Below, in pieces: positions 8,131 to 14,823 of a stretch of DNA of 27,761 bases. The DNA lies in assembly GCA_902470895.1 (NCBI GenBank), contig CABRID010000011.1, forward strand, positions 1 to 27,761, read 5' to 3'. Position numbers and translations under genes: made by a program. Below the pieces are notes generated by a model. That model ran no database searches and was not told where the DNA came from. It saw only the letters and a program-made list of their open reading frames with translations. How positions within the stretch are numbered: position 1 is the stretch's first letter; each line of letters starts with the position of its first letter. Source of the stretch: an uncultured Collinsella sp. (GTDB taxonomy: Bacteria > Actinomycetota > Coriobacteriia > Coriobacteriales > Coriobacteriaceae).

Positions 8131-9561
8131 ATGACAAACAAAGAGCTGGCTCAAAAGCTGCTGGACCTTTTGGGCGGTAAAGACAACGTGCTGGCAAACG
8201 CGGCGTGCATGACGCGCCTGCGCGTGACCGTCAAAGACGCGGGCAACGTCGACACGGAGGGCATTAAGGCACTCGACGGCGTGATGGGCCTGGTCGAGGA
8301 CGACACGATGCAGATCGTGCTGGGTCCGGGCAAGGTGAATAAGGTGCTCGAGGAGTTCTCCAAGCTCACTGGCCTTGCGAAAGGCGTTGCCGATGAGAGC
8401 GTGGTTGACGCTGCGGCCACAAACAAGGCCGCGCAGAAGGCCAAGTACGAGTCTAAGCCGGTTCAGGCCTTCCTCAAGAAGATTTCCAATGTCTTCGTCG
8501 CCCTGCTTCCCGGCATCATTGCGGCTGGCCTCATCAACGGTATCTGCAACGTCATTAACGTTTCGACGGCAGGCGCGCTTGCAGGCGAGTGGTGGTACCA
8601 GGGCATTCGTTCCATGGGCTGGGCCCTGTTTGCCTATCTGCCCATCTTGGTGGGCTATAACGCGGCACGTGAGTTTGGTGGTTCCGCTGCGCTGGGCGGC
8701 ATCGCCGGCATGATGTGCATCGCCAACAGTGCCATGCCCCTGCTTGCGCCTGGCGCGGCTGATCCTGCCACTGCCATTCTGCTGCCGCTCACCAATGCGC
8801 AGTACAACCCCGCAGCGGGCGGCATGATCGCGGCTCTCATCGCTGGCGCATTTTTTGCCTGGATGGAGCGTCAGATTCGCAAGATTATGCCCAACGCACT
8901 CGACACGTTCTTGTCCCCGCTGCTGGTGCTCATCATCGGCGCCTTTGCTCTGATGCTCGTCATCCAGCCGGTTGGCGCATGGCTGACGACTGCCATCTTT
9001 AGCGTTTTGACCTTTATCTTCGAGAAGCTGGGCGTCCTGGGCGGCTATATCCTGTCGGCAGGCTTCTTGCCGCTGGTGTCCGTCGGCCTGCATCAGGCGC
9101 TCACGCCGATCCACGCTATGCTCAACGATCCCGACGGCGCTACCAAGGGTATCAATTACCTGCTTCCCATCCTTATGATGGCTGGCGGCGGCCAGGTCGG
9201 TGCCGGTTTGGCGCTGTACTTTAAGACCAAGAACGCCAAGCTCAAGAAGTACGTCGCAGAGTCCATTCCCGTTGGAATCCTGGGTGTGGGCGAGCCTCTG
9301 ATGTATGCTGTTACGCTGCCGCTCGTTCGTCCGTTTGTGACGGCCTGCCTGGGTGCCGGATTTGGCGGCGCGCTCGCGGCGCTGCTTCACATCGGCACGG
9401 TTTCTCAGGGCGTTTCCGGTCTGTTTGGCCTGCTGATCGTTGTTCCTGGCCAGCAGCTCGGCTACGTTGCCGCTATGCTGCTTGCCTATGCCGCCGGCTT
9501 TGTCCTGACGTGGTTCTTTGGCGTCGACGAGCAGAAGATCAACGAGTTCTTTGGCGAGTAG
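8131..9561 (+). CDS. murP: PTS EIIBC transporter, MurP-like (N-acetylmuramic acid or MurNAc-GlcNAc)
   Basis: This membrane component of the phosphotransferase system imports and phosphorylates a sugar. An N-terminal EIIB domain (about 1-85) has the phosphorylated Cys26 in NAACMTRLRVTV, followed by a linker and a glucose-family EIIC domain with about ten TM segments (110-476). There is no EIIA domain, as in MurP, which borrows EIIA-Glc. The length (476 aa) is close to E. coli MurP. Placement after murR-murQ and before a MupG-type glycosidase argues for a MurNAc-containing substrate; with MupG present the disaccharide MurNAc-GlcNAc is likely, as in staphylococci. AAGGAGGAG precedes the ATG. Related EIIBCs for sucrose or trehalose are the main alternative on sequence alone. 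Confidence 0.88.
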   Translation: MTNKELAQKLLDLLGGKDNVLANAACMTRLRVTVKDAGNVDTEGIKALDGVMGLVEDDTMQIVLGPGKVNKVLEEFSKLTGLAKGVADESVVDAAATNKAAQKAKYESKPVQAFLKKISNVFVALLPGIIAAGLINGICNVINVSTAGALAGEWWYQGIRSMGWALFAYLPILVGYNAAREFGGSAALGGIAGMMCIANSAMPLLAPGAADPATAILLPLTNAQYNPAAGGMIAALIAGAFFAWMERQIRKIMPNALDTFLSPLLVLIIGAFALMLVIQPVGAWLTTAIFSVLTFIFEKLGVLGGYILSAGFLPLVSVGLHQALTPIHAMLNDPDGATKGINYLLPILMMAGGGQVGAGLALYFKTKNAKLKKYVAESIPVGILGVGEPLMYAVTLPLVRPFVTACLGAGFGGALAALLHIGTVSQGVSGLFGLLIVVPGQQLGYVAAMLLAYAAGFVLTWFFGVDEQKINEFFGE

Positions 9562-9570
9562 TTTGATATC

Positions 9571-9595
9571 GCGAGCCGTGTTGCTCGGGGCTCGC
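9571..9595. other. hairpin just after murP
   Basis: GCGAGCC (9571-9577) pairs with GGCTCGC (9589-9595) around an 11-nt loop. No T-run follows. It may protect the 3' end of the murRQP message or act with the terminator 33 nt downstream. Confidence 0.4.
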
Positions 9596-9628
9596 GGTGC
9601 GCGGCAGATTTCTTGATGCTATGGTTGT

Positions 9629-9662
9629 GCCGGCGGGGCTAACTGCTCCGCCGGCCTTTTTT
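9629..9662 (+). terminator. strong terminator between murP and the DUF871/mupG gene
   Basis: GCCGGCGG (9629-9636) pairs with CCGCCGGC (9648-9655), and TTTTTT (9657-9662) follows. The T-run abuts the AAAGGAG ribosome-binding site of the next gene, so any transcript entering mupG from murP must read through it. Partial termination would lower mupG expression relative to murQP. Confidence 0.85.
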
Positions 9663-9678
9663 AAAGGAGCGTTGAAGC

Positions 9679-10731
9679 GTGAAAACGGGTATTTCGATTT
9701 ATCTTTCCAGCCCTCTGCAGGATATTGAGCGGACGATTGAGCGTGGTGCCGCGGCGGGTGCGCGCTATGCGTTCACCTCGCTGCATATTCCCGAGGATGG
9801 GGGAGCGGCGTATGCCGATAAGGTCCGTCATGTGCTGTCGCTGCTTTCCGCCCGCGGCATTGCGCTCATTGCCGATGTGGGGCCTCGCACGTGCGATTTG
9901 CTCGGGCTTGAGCGCATTGAGGACCTGCGCGATCTGGGGTTGGAATACCTTCGTTTGGACTATGGCTTTAGCGCCCAGCGGGTCGCGGAGCTGTCCGGTG
10001 TATTTCGCATTGTGGTCAATGCATCGACGGTGAGTTCTGATGAAATCGCATCGTGGCGTGAGGCCGGTGCCGATGTGACTCGTTTTGCCGCCTGCCACAA
10101 TTTTTACCCCAAGCCTTATACCGGTTTAGCTCTTGAAGATGTTGCTCGGACGAATCTTCGTCTTGCGGCGCTTGGATTCGAAATCATGGCTTTTGTGCCG
10201 GGTGATGCTAACGTTCGCGGGCCGGTTTTCGAGGGACTGCCGACGGTCGAGGCGCAGCGCGGTCGCGCGTCAAAGGTTGCTCTCAATATGCTTGAGCTTG
10301 CACATGGCGCCGATTGCGACATTGTGTTGGTCGGCGACCCCGATCTATCCGATGCGGGCTGGGCGCAGTTTGCTCAAGTTTCCGCCGGATACGTGGACCT
10401 GCAATGCGAGCTTGAGCCCGGTTATGCCTATGTGCGCGGGCAGATTCATCACGACCGGCCCGACTCGAGCGTCCCCATCTTTAGGTCTCAGGAGTCACGT
10501 ACGACGCTTAAGCCGGATTCCGTGCCGACGGATTCCGGAGCCGGCCTGCCGCGAAAGGCGGGGTCGATCGCTTTGAGCAATAGCGGATATGGGCGCTACG
10601 AAGGCGAGCTTGAGATTGCGCGGGTCGATCTTCCCGGTGACGAGCGCATGAACGTTGCGGGCCATATCACGCCCGAGGCAATGGAGCTGCTGCCGTTCAT
10701 CAAACGCGGATTCGGGGTATGGTTCGTTTAG
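9679..10731 (+). CDS. mupG: MupG-type 6-phospho-N-acetylmuramidase (DUF871)
   Basis: A 350-residue DUF871-family protein. The family member MupG of Staphylococcus aureus (about the same length) hydrolyses MurNAc-6-phosphate-GlcNAc to MurNAc-6-phosphate and GlcNAc, and is encoded with murQ, murP and murR. Family hallmarks visible here are the start KTGISIYLSSPLQDIERTI, FTSLHIPED, LRLDYGF, the ACHNFYPKPYTGL segment after the TIM-barrel core, and a C-terminal cyclophilin-like domain from about residue 255 (VPIFRSQESRTTL onward). The gene lies 117 nt after murP, separated by a terminator. The GTG start at 9679 follows AAAGGAG (9663-9669). It completes the pathway; exact substrate is inferred from family and context. 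Confidence 0.87.
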   Translation: MKTGISIYLSSPLQDIERTIERGAAAGARYAFTSLHIPEDGGAAYADKVRHVLSLLSARGIALIADVGPRTCDLLGLERIEDLRDLGLEYLRLDYGFSAQRVAELSGVFRIVVNASTVSSDEIASWREAGADVTRFAACHNFYPKPYTGLALEDVARTNLRLAALGFEIMAFVPGDANVRGPVFEGLPTVEAQRGRASKVALNMLELAHGADCDIVLVGDPDLSDAGWAQFAQVSAGYVDLQCELEPGYAYVRGQIHHDRPDSSVPIFRSQESRTTLKPDSVPTDSGAGLPRKAGSIALSNSGYGRYEGELEIARVDLPGDERMNVAGHITPEAMELLPFIKRGFGVWFV

Positions 10732-10747
10732 CGTGTGACCCGTGGGC

Positions 10748-10753
10748 TACAAT
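10748..10753 (+). promoter_or_regulatory. possible -10 element of the arsC-like gene
   Basis: TACAAT matches five of six bases of the -10 consensus, 70 nt before the start codon of the ArsC-like gene. No good -35 hexamer lies at the right distance, so this is weak. Confidence 0.3.
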
Positions 10754-10823
10754 TGGCCCATCATACGAAGGCGCCTCGTGTGGCGTGTGCCTGCGTTGGC
10801 CGATCTATATTCGGAGGATTTCC

Positions 10824-11183
10824 ATGACCGTACTGTTTGTTGAATATCCCAAGTGCTCGACCTGTAAGAAGGCCAAGGCATGGCTGGACGAACATGGGGT
10901 TGAGTATATCGACCGCGATATCGTTTTGGACAATCCCACGGCTGATGAGCTTGCGACCTGGATTGCTCGTTCGGGGCTGCCGGTGCGGCGTTTCTTTAAT
11001 TCGTCGGGCATGAAATATCGAGAGCTGGGCCTGAAGGCGCGTCTGGACGCGGGCATGACGGATCGGGAGTGCTACGAGCTGCTGGCGACCGACGGCATGC
11101 TGGTCAAGCGTCCGCTGCTGGTGGGCGACGACTTTGCGATTCCCGGCTTTAGGGAATCGGCTTGGGCCGAGGCGTTGCTGTAG
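10824..11183 (+). CDS. ArsC/Spx-family thioredoxin-fold protein
   Basis: A 119-residue protein of the ArsC/Spx/YffB superfamily. The N-terminal CX2C motif PKCSTCKKA (Cys11, Cys14) is followed by WLDEHGVEYIDRDIV, the family's conserved second strand region, and then LPVRRFFNSSGMKYRELGL and LVKRPLLVGDD, which match the ArsC-family core including the KRP motif. True arsenate reductases, Spx regulators and uncharacterised YusI-type reductases share these features, and no arsenic genes are nearby, so the reaction cannot be fixed. CGGAGG (10812-10817) precedes ATG 10824; an in-frame upstream extension to 10719 overlaps mupG and is unlikely. Confidence 0.88.
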   Translation: MTVLFVEYPKCSTCKKAKAWLDEHGVEYIDRDIVLDNPTADELATWIARSGLPVRRFFNSSGMKYRELGLKARLDAGMTDRECYELLATDGMLVKRPLLVGDDFAIPGFRESAWAEALL

Positions 11184-11189
11184 CGGCTG

Positions 11190-11361
11190 CGGAAAGTGCG
11201 ACCCGTTTTGAGCTCGGATTCCGGGACGCAGTTTCCGGTTGAAGGGGCTAGCGGAAACCGTATCCCAGTTTGAGCGCGAAATCTGGGATACGGTTTCCGT
11301 TTGGGGCCTCTAGGGGAAAGCGCGTCCCGTTCTGGACGTAAATTCCGGGATGAGCTTTCCG
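11190..11361. repeat. array of three 48-nt inverted repeats with exact 62-bp period
   Basis: Three units begin at 11190, 11252 and 11314. Each has 16-nt arms around a 16-nt loop and a 14-nt spacer between units. Left arms share GGAAA...CCC (CGGAAAGTGCGACCCG, CGGAAACCGTATCCCA, GGGAAAGCGCGTCCCG) and right arms share GGGA...TTTCC. The middle unit pairs perfectly; the outer two have mismatches. The sequence changes between units while hairpin geometry is kept. It occupies most of the gap between the arsC-like gene and the minus-strand gene at 11404, whose 3' end faces it. Confidence 0.9.
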
Positions 11362-11403
11362 GTTGGCGGGCATGCGCACTATCCCGGCTGGCGGGCATAT
11401 GCG

Positions 11404-11814
11404 CTAATCCTCAAGCTGTGCCCATTCGTGCGGATCGTAGACCTTTACGTGCTTGTTGGGCTTGCCGCTCCAGTACTCCTCGTCCATAAAGGGCAGATAT
11501 GCCTGAACGCCGGGGCAGATAAAGGGAATCCGCTGCTGTTGCAGTCGCTCGCGCTGGCGCTGCTCCAGGTGCGCCTCGGATATGACGGTCGGCATGCCGG
11601 ACAGCTCGACGAGGCTTGCCTGGATTCGCTTAAGGTCGGGGAGTCCCGCGTGCCATGACACCCGCATGATCAAAAAGGATGCACGGCGGTATTTTGCCTG
11701 CATCACCGTGATGGCGGGGCGCAGTGTGGGATGGATTTTGTCCCGTTCGGGCCAAAGGTCGGCAGTGATCTCGAGGCCCAGGGTCTCCCATAGGTAATCA
11801 AGCTCTTCGTCCAT
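11404..11814 (-). CDS. hypothetical 136-aa protein
   Basis: A 136-residue soluble acidic/basic mixed protein starting MDEELDYLWETLGLEITADLW. No domain is recognised with confidence. The segment RERLQQQRIPFICPGVQAYLPF (split: RERLQQQRIPF, ICPGVQAYLPF) resembles a motif I recall from larger winged-helix-like proteins of Gram-positive bacteria, in which an RIPFxxPGxQxYLP segment precedes a DNA-binding domain; here the protein ends about 35 residues later, so it would be a short or truncated relative. The start ATG is preceded by GAGGCG on the minus strand. It is convergent with the arsC-like gene across the hairpin array. Overlapping plus-strand frames look like shadows. Confidence 0.65.
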   Translation of the reverse strand: MDEELDYLWETLGLEITADLWPERDKIHPTLRPAITVMQAKYRRASFLIMRVSWHAGLPDLKRIQASLVELSGMPTVISEAHLEQRQRERLQQQRIPFICPGVQAYLPFMDEEYWSGKPNKHVKVYDPHEWAQLED

Positions 11815-11978
11815 GGCGCCTCGATATCTACGCGATCATTGATGCTTCGATTGTGTTGCCTGGTGCTATCGTTTTCGCGGTAGAATCTGCCAACGGTTGA
11901 CGGCTACCGCTCGCGGCGTTTTGCCCCTCGTGTACAGCGGTCGGCTTCACAGGTCCTTCACGGGTTGGACTAAATTAG

Positions 11979-12014
11979 GCCAATTTGACTGAATTTCAAA
12001 AAAGTCAAAATTGG
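11979..12014. other. AT-rich imperfect hairpin upstream of tRNA operon
   Basis: CCAATTTGACT (11980-11990) pairs with AGTCAAAATTGG (12003-12014) with one bulged base. It lies just before the -35 element of the tRNA promoter, in the 276-nt gap between the minus-strand gene at 11404-11814 and tRNA-Gln. Apart from this hairpin and the tRNA promoter I see nothing else in that gap. Confidence 0.5.
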
Positions 12015-12017
12015 GGC

Positions 12018-12046
12018 TTGCGTCACGGCGAGACTTCCCGTATATT
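12018..12046 (+). promoter_or_regulatory. promoter of the tRNA-Gln/tRNA-Glu operon
   Basis: TTGCGT (12018-12023) and TATATT (12041-12046) are separated by 17 nt, a good sigma-70-type promoter. The expected transcription start is about 38 nt before the tRNA-Gln 5' end. Confidence 0.75.
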
Positions 12047-12090
12047 TCTTTCTTGCGCAAAGGCACAGCCGAGCGCAGCGATGCAGTCAT

Positions 12091-12164
12091 TGGGATGTCG
12101 TCTAATGGCAGGACAGCGGATTCTGGTTCCGTCAATGGGGGTTCGACTCCCTCCATCCCAGCCA
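12091..12164 (+). tRNA. tRNA-Gln (anticodon CTG)
   Basis: The acceptor stem pairs TGGGATG (12091-12097) with CATCCCA (12154-12160), followed by discriminator G and encoded CCA. The anticodon stem GCGGA/TCCGT encloses loop TTCTGGT, giving anticodon CTG, read as glutamine (CAG codon). The T-arm carries GGTTCGACTCC. Confidence 0.96.
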
Positions 12165-12181
12165 TTGCATTTGCTACATAT

Positions 12182-12258
12182 GGCCCGTTCGTCTAGCGGT
12201 TTAGGACGCCGCCCTCTCAAGGCGGAGATCACCAGTTCGAATCTGGTACGGGCTACCA
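12182..12258 (+). tRNA. tRNA-Glu (anticodon CTC)
   Basis: The acceptor stem pairs GGCCCGT (12182-12188) with ACGGGCT (12248-12254) with one G-U pair, then discriminator A and encoded CCA. The anticodon stem CCGCC/GGCGG encloses loop CTCTCAA, anticodon CTC, read as glutamate (GAG codon). The T-arm has AGTTCGAAT. It is 17 nt downstream of tRNA-Gln and shares its promoter and terminator. Confidence 0.96.
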
Positions 12259-12266
12259 AAATTGAA

Positions 12267-12297
12267 CGCCCGGGCCTCGTAAGAGACCCGGGTTTTG
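12267..12297 (+). terminator. terminator of the tRNA operon
   Basis: CCCGGGCCTC (12269-12278) pairs with GAGACCCGGG (12283-12292) with one mismatch and a GTAA loop, followed by TTTTGTGT. Confidence 0.85.
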
Positions 12298-12350
12298 TGT
12301 ATTGACCGCAAGCGGCGTTTGCCGCGTTTCGTCCCGTTCGAGGAGTTGTC

Positions 12351-13268
12351 ATGGACCTGCCTATCAGCTTGGAAGACATCACGTATGCCGAGAACTATCT
12401 GGCGCAGGGCGACCTGGCTACGGCGACGCCGCTGCTTGAGCGTCTGGTGGAGCTCGCCGAGGAGTATATCGACGCTGAGTGCAAGACGGAGGAGAAGCGC
12501 CAGTACTTTAGCTTCGACAGCAAGTTTGAGCGCCTGGCCTATCGCCGCGTGGAGAAGGATCCGCGCGAGCTGGTGCAGGTCGAGGTTCCCTTTGACCGCC
12601 TGTACTCCGACATGGCGTTTGCCTACATTCGCCAGCAGGATTATGTGAGCGCTCGTAATGCCCTGATGCAGGCTGTGCGTTGGGATCCCATGAACTGCAA
12701 CTATCGCTTGGACTTGGCCGAGCTGTTCCGCGCGCTCGAGGACAAGCAGGAGTGGGCATCGCTCTCGTTCTCGGTGCTGGAGCGCGCGAGCGACGGTAAG
12801 TGCGCCGCACGCGCCTACACCAACTTGGGTCAGTACTTCTTGGAGCCCGAGACCGAGAACATTTCGGCTGCCGTGGGCTGCGCACGTCTGGCGCTGCGCC
12901 TGGCGCCCAATGATGCGCATACGACGCGCCTGCTCAACAAGATCCATACCACCTATCCGGATGCCGCGGACGAGAGTGACGACCATGTGATGGGTGAGCT
13001 CGCCCTGCAGGGCGTGCCGACCTCACCTTCGGCCGAGATCGCCATCTGCCTGATCATGTGCGCGACCGATGCTGCAAGCGACGGCGACAAGCAGGAGGCT
13101 ACGCGTCTGACGGTCCGTGCCCGCGACCTGGTGGGCGAGGAGGCATGCGCGGCGATTATCAAGCTGGTGCGCGAGAGCGATGCCGAGCTCAATGCCGAGC
13201 GCAGGGCAAAGCGCGAGGCTGCGGGCTCAAACGCCGATGGCGCCAAGGAGGCCGGCGATGCCCAGTAA
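12351..13268 (+). CDS. tetratricopeptide-repeat-like protein
   Basis: A 305-residue soluble protein of helical repeats. Tetratricopeptide-like units are visible at about 5-40 (AENYLAQGDLATATPLLERLVELAEEYID) as AENYLAQGDLATATPLL, at about 85-118 (AFAYIRQQDYVSARNALMQA) followed by VRWDPMNCNYRLDLAELFRAL, and near 155-185 (AVGCARLALRLAPNDA). The C-terminus is charged and Ala-rich. There is no signal peptide or TM segment. TPR proteins act as scaffolds; the partner is unknown. GAGGAG precedes ATG 12351. Its last 11 nt overlap smpB, and the smpB ribosome-binding site lies within this gene, so the two are translationally coupled. Confidence 0.85.
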   Translation: MDLPISLEDITYAENYLAQGDLATATPLLERLVELAEEYIDAECKTEEKRQYFSFDSKFERLAYRRVEKDPRELVQVEVPFDRLYSDMAFAYIRQQDYVSARNALMQAVRWDPMNCNYRLDLAELFRALEDKQEWASLSFSVLERASDGKCAARAYTNLGQYFLEPETENISAAVGCARLALRLAPNDAHTTRLLNKIHTTYPDAADESDDHVMGELALQGVPTSPSAEIAICLIMCATDAASDGDKQEATRLTVRARDLVGEEACAAIIKLVRESDAELNAERRAKREAAGSNADGAKEAGDAQ

Positions 13269-13728
13269 GCGCGAGCGCAAGCTCATTTCCAAGAATCGCT
13301 CGGCACATCACGAGTACTTTATCGATGAGACGTTTGAGTGCGGTATTGAGCTGAGCGGTACCGAGGTCAAGTCGATTCGCGAGCGCGCGTGCCAGATTAC
13401 CGATACCTTTGCACTGATTCGTGGCGGGGAGTGCTGGCTCGTCGGCCTGCATATCCACCCTTATAGCCATGGTGGCGTGTGGAATCGCGATCCCGACCGT
13501 CGGCGCCGTCTGCTGCTGCACCGCAAGGAGATCGACTTTCTTGACGGCAAACTTCGCAACCGTGGTTATGCGCTGGTTCCGTTGGAGCTCTACTTTAATA
13601 CCGACGGTCGCGTAAAACTGCTGCTGGGCCTGGGTCGCGGCAAGAAGCTCTACGACAAGCGCGAGGACATGGCCAAGCGTGATGTCCAACGCGAGATCGA
13701 CCGTGCCCTCAAGGAACGCAACCGCTGA
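13258..13728 (+). CDS. smpB: SsrA-binding protein SmpB
   Basis: SmpB binds tmRNA and delivers it to stalled ribosomes for trans-translation. The 156-residue protein has the family signatures NRSAHHEYFIDETFECGIEL, ELSGTEVKSIRERACQITD, NRDPDRRRRLLLHRKEI and the basic C-terminal tail (KKLYDKREDMAKRDVQREI followed by DRALKERNR) that enters the decoding centre. ATG 13258 follows AAGGAGG (13245-13251), inside the preceding TPR gene. No ssrA gene is recognisable in the window. Confidence 0.97.
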   Translation: MPSKRERKLISKNRSAHHEYFIDETFECGIELSGTEVKSIRERACQITDTFALIRGGECWLVGLHIHPYSHGGVWNRDPDRRRRLLLHRKEIDFLDGKLRNRGYALVPLELYFNTDGRVKLLLGLGRGKKLYDKREDMAKRDVQREIDRALKERNR

Positions 13729-13740
13729 CCGTCCTTCATA

Positions 13741-13807
13741 AGTTGCGGTGGAATACGGACTGTTTTGCCTGTTTGAGGGGCTATTCAGTCCCTATTTCAC
13801 CGCAACT
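13741..13807. repeat. 67-nt inverted repeat after smpB
   Basis: AGTTGCGGTGGAATACGGAC (start of the 22-nt left arm, 13741-13762) matches the reverse complement of 13786-13807 at 20 of 22 positions, around a 23-nt loop. There is no T-run directly after, and a separate terminator follows at 13850, so it looks like an interspersed repeat element rather than a terminator. Confidence 0.85.
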
Positions 13808-13849
13808 GCGGGCGTCTCATCTTTCTTACTGTTCTGACACATATGTTTC

Positions 13850-13883
13850 AAAGGCGGCGTCCGTTATGGGCGCTGCCTTTTTT
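13850..13883 (+). terminator. terminator after smpB
   Basis: AAAGGCGGCGTCC (13850-13862) pairs with GGGCGCTGCCTTT (13868-13880) through two G-U wobbles, with loop GTTAT and a run of six T's. Confidence 0.85.
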
Positions 13884-13934
13884 GTGGGTACATACATCCA
13901 TGAGGTTCCAGCCCGGGTTAGGGGAGTGATCGTT

Positions 13935-14438
13935 ATGGACAAAACTGCGTTCTTTACCATGCCGAGCGGTCTGTACGTGGTGAGCGCCGCGGCAGACGGG
14001 CTGCGCGCCGGCTGCGTCATCAACACTGCGGTGCAGGTGACGTCCATGCCGCCGCGCATTTCGGTTGCCGTGAACAAGGACAACGTCACCTCGGGCGTCA
14101 TCGCTTCGGCCAAAGCGTTCGCGCTGACCGTGATCGATCAGGCCGCCGACATGCTCTACATCGGTAACTTTGGGTTCCGCACCAGCAGCGATTATGACAA
14201 GTTTGCCAAATACGAGACCCGCGAGACGGCTCTGGGCATGCCCTATGTGCCCGAGCACGCGGCGGCCCTGTTTAGCTGCCATTTGATTGACACTGTTGAC
14301 GTGGGCACACACCTGCTCTTTATTGGCGAGGTTGAGGATGCCGAGCGCCTGAGCGGCGAGACTCCGTTGACCTATGACTACTACCATAAGGTGCTAAAGG
14401 GCAAAACGCCGCCTAAGGCGTCTTCGTACCAAGGGTAG
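13935..14438 (+). CDS. flavin reductase-like FMN-binding protein
   Basis: A 167-residue flavin reductase-like split-barrel protein. It begins MDKTAFFTMPSGLYVVSAAADG and continues with INTAVQVTSMPPRISVAVNK, the typical FMN-binding core; the end TYDYYHKVLKGKTPPKASSYQ matches the region that, in high-molecular-weight rubredoxin (Hrb) of acetogens, joins the flavin domain to rubredoxin. A rubredoxin gene follows 88 nt downstream, so the two probably act together in NAD(P)H-dependent electron transfer to an oxygen- or NO-detoxifying partner. ATG 13935 follows GGGGAG (13921-13926); the upstream in-frame extension crosses a terminator and is not used. Confidence 0.85.
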   Translation: MDKTAFFTMPSGLYVVSAAADGLRAGCVINTAVQVTSMPPRISVAVNKDNVTSGVIASAKAFALTVIDQAADMLYIGNFGFRTSSDYDKFAKYETRETALGMPYVPEHAAALFSCHLIDTVDVGTHLLFIGEVEDAERLSGETPLTYDYYHKVLKGKTPPKASSYQG

Positions 14439-14455
14439 AAATGGTGGAAAATTAC

Positions 14456-14483
14456 TTGCATTATATTATTGAGAATATATACT
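14456..14483 (+). promoter_or_regulatory. candidate promoter of the rubredoxin gene
   Basis: TTGCAT (14456-14461) and TATACT (14478-14483) are spaced by 16 nt in a markedly AT-rich stretch (14450-14495) that stands out from its GC-rich surroundings. It would allow rubredoxin expression independent of the flavin reductase gene. Confidence 0.5.
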
Positions 14484-14526
14484 AATAAGTAAGTACACCA
14501 GCAGTCACGTTCGAGAGGAGAACATC

Positions 14527-14670
14527 ATGGCTGAGGAGAAGAAGACGTATAAGTTTGTGTGCACCGTTTGCGGTTACGAGGTTGAGGTCGACACGCCTGA
14601 GCTGCCCGAGGACTACGTGTGCCCGGTCTGCGGCGTCGGCCCCGATGAGTTTGAGCTTGTCGAGGAGTAG
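14527..14670 (+). CDS. Rubredoxin
   Basis: A 47-residue iron-only electron carrier. The two metal-binding loops are CTVCGY (Cys12, Cys15) and CPVCGVGPDEFE (Cys32, Cys35), with the short spacing and acidic surface typical of rubredoxins. Conserved aromatic residues Tyr8, Tyr17 and Phe42 are present. AGAGGAG (14514-14520) lies 6 nt before ATG 14527. It likely accepts electrons from the neighbouring flavin reductase-like protein; together they correspond to the fused Hrb protein. Confidence 0.93.
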   Translation: MAEEKKTYKFVCTVCGYEVEVDTPELPEDYVCPVCGVGPDEFELVEE

Positions 14671-14710
14671 CTCGTAGACACACGACTTGCAACAGCATAT
14701 AGCTCTGTCC

Positions 14711-14748
14711 AAGGGCCCCGGTCGGATATTCCGGCTGGGGCCCTTTTG
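14711..14748 (+). terminator. terminator after rubredoxin
   Basis: AAGGGCCCC (14711-14719) pairs perfectly with GGGGCCCTT (14737-14745), followed by TTTTGATTT counted from the stem end. A-residues before the stem could also let it serve the convergent mntH gene. Confidence 0.85.
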
Positions 14749-14779
14749 ATTTATCTGACGGTTTTAAACGGCCTTACGT

Positions 14780-14794
14780 GTTACAGTTTGAGAC
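14780..14794. repeat. solo right arm of the ATCTGTAAC repeat family
   Basis: GTTACAGTTTGAGAC differs by one base from right arms of the 57-nt units (for example GTTACAGATTGAGAC). The matching left arm, expected about 42 nt upstream, is not intact; only a diverged TTGATTTATCTGACG-like stretch is present, overlapping the rubredoxin terminator tail. It is read as a decayed copy. Confidence 0.5.
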
Positions 14795-14823
14795 GTTATA
14801 TCTGGACAGTCATGCCATCCCAA

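Noticed and set aside
13729..13934. ssrA (tmRNA) gene next to smpB
   Set aside because: The gap holds an inverted repeat and a terminator only; no tRNA-like acceptor/T-arm or tag-peptide reading frame was seen.
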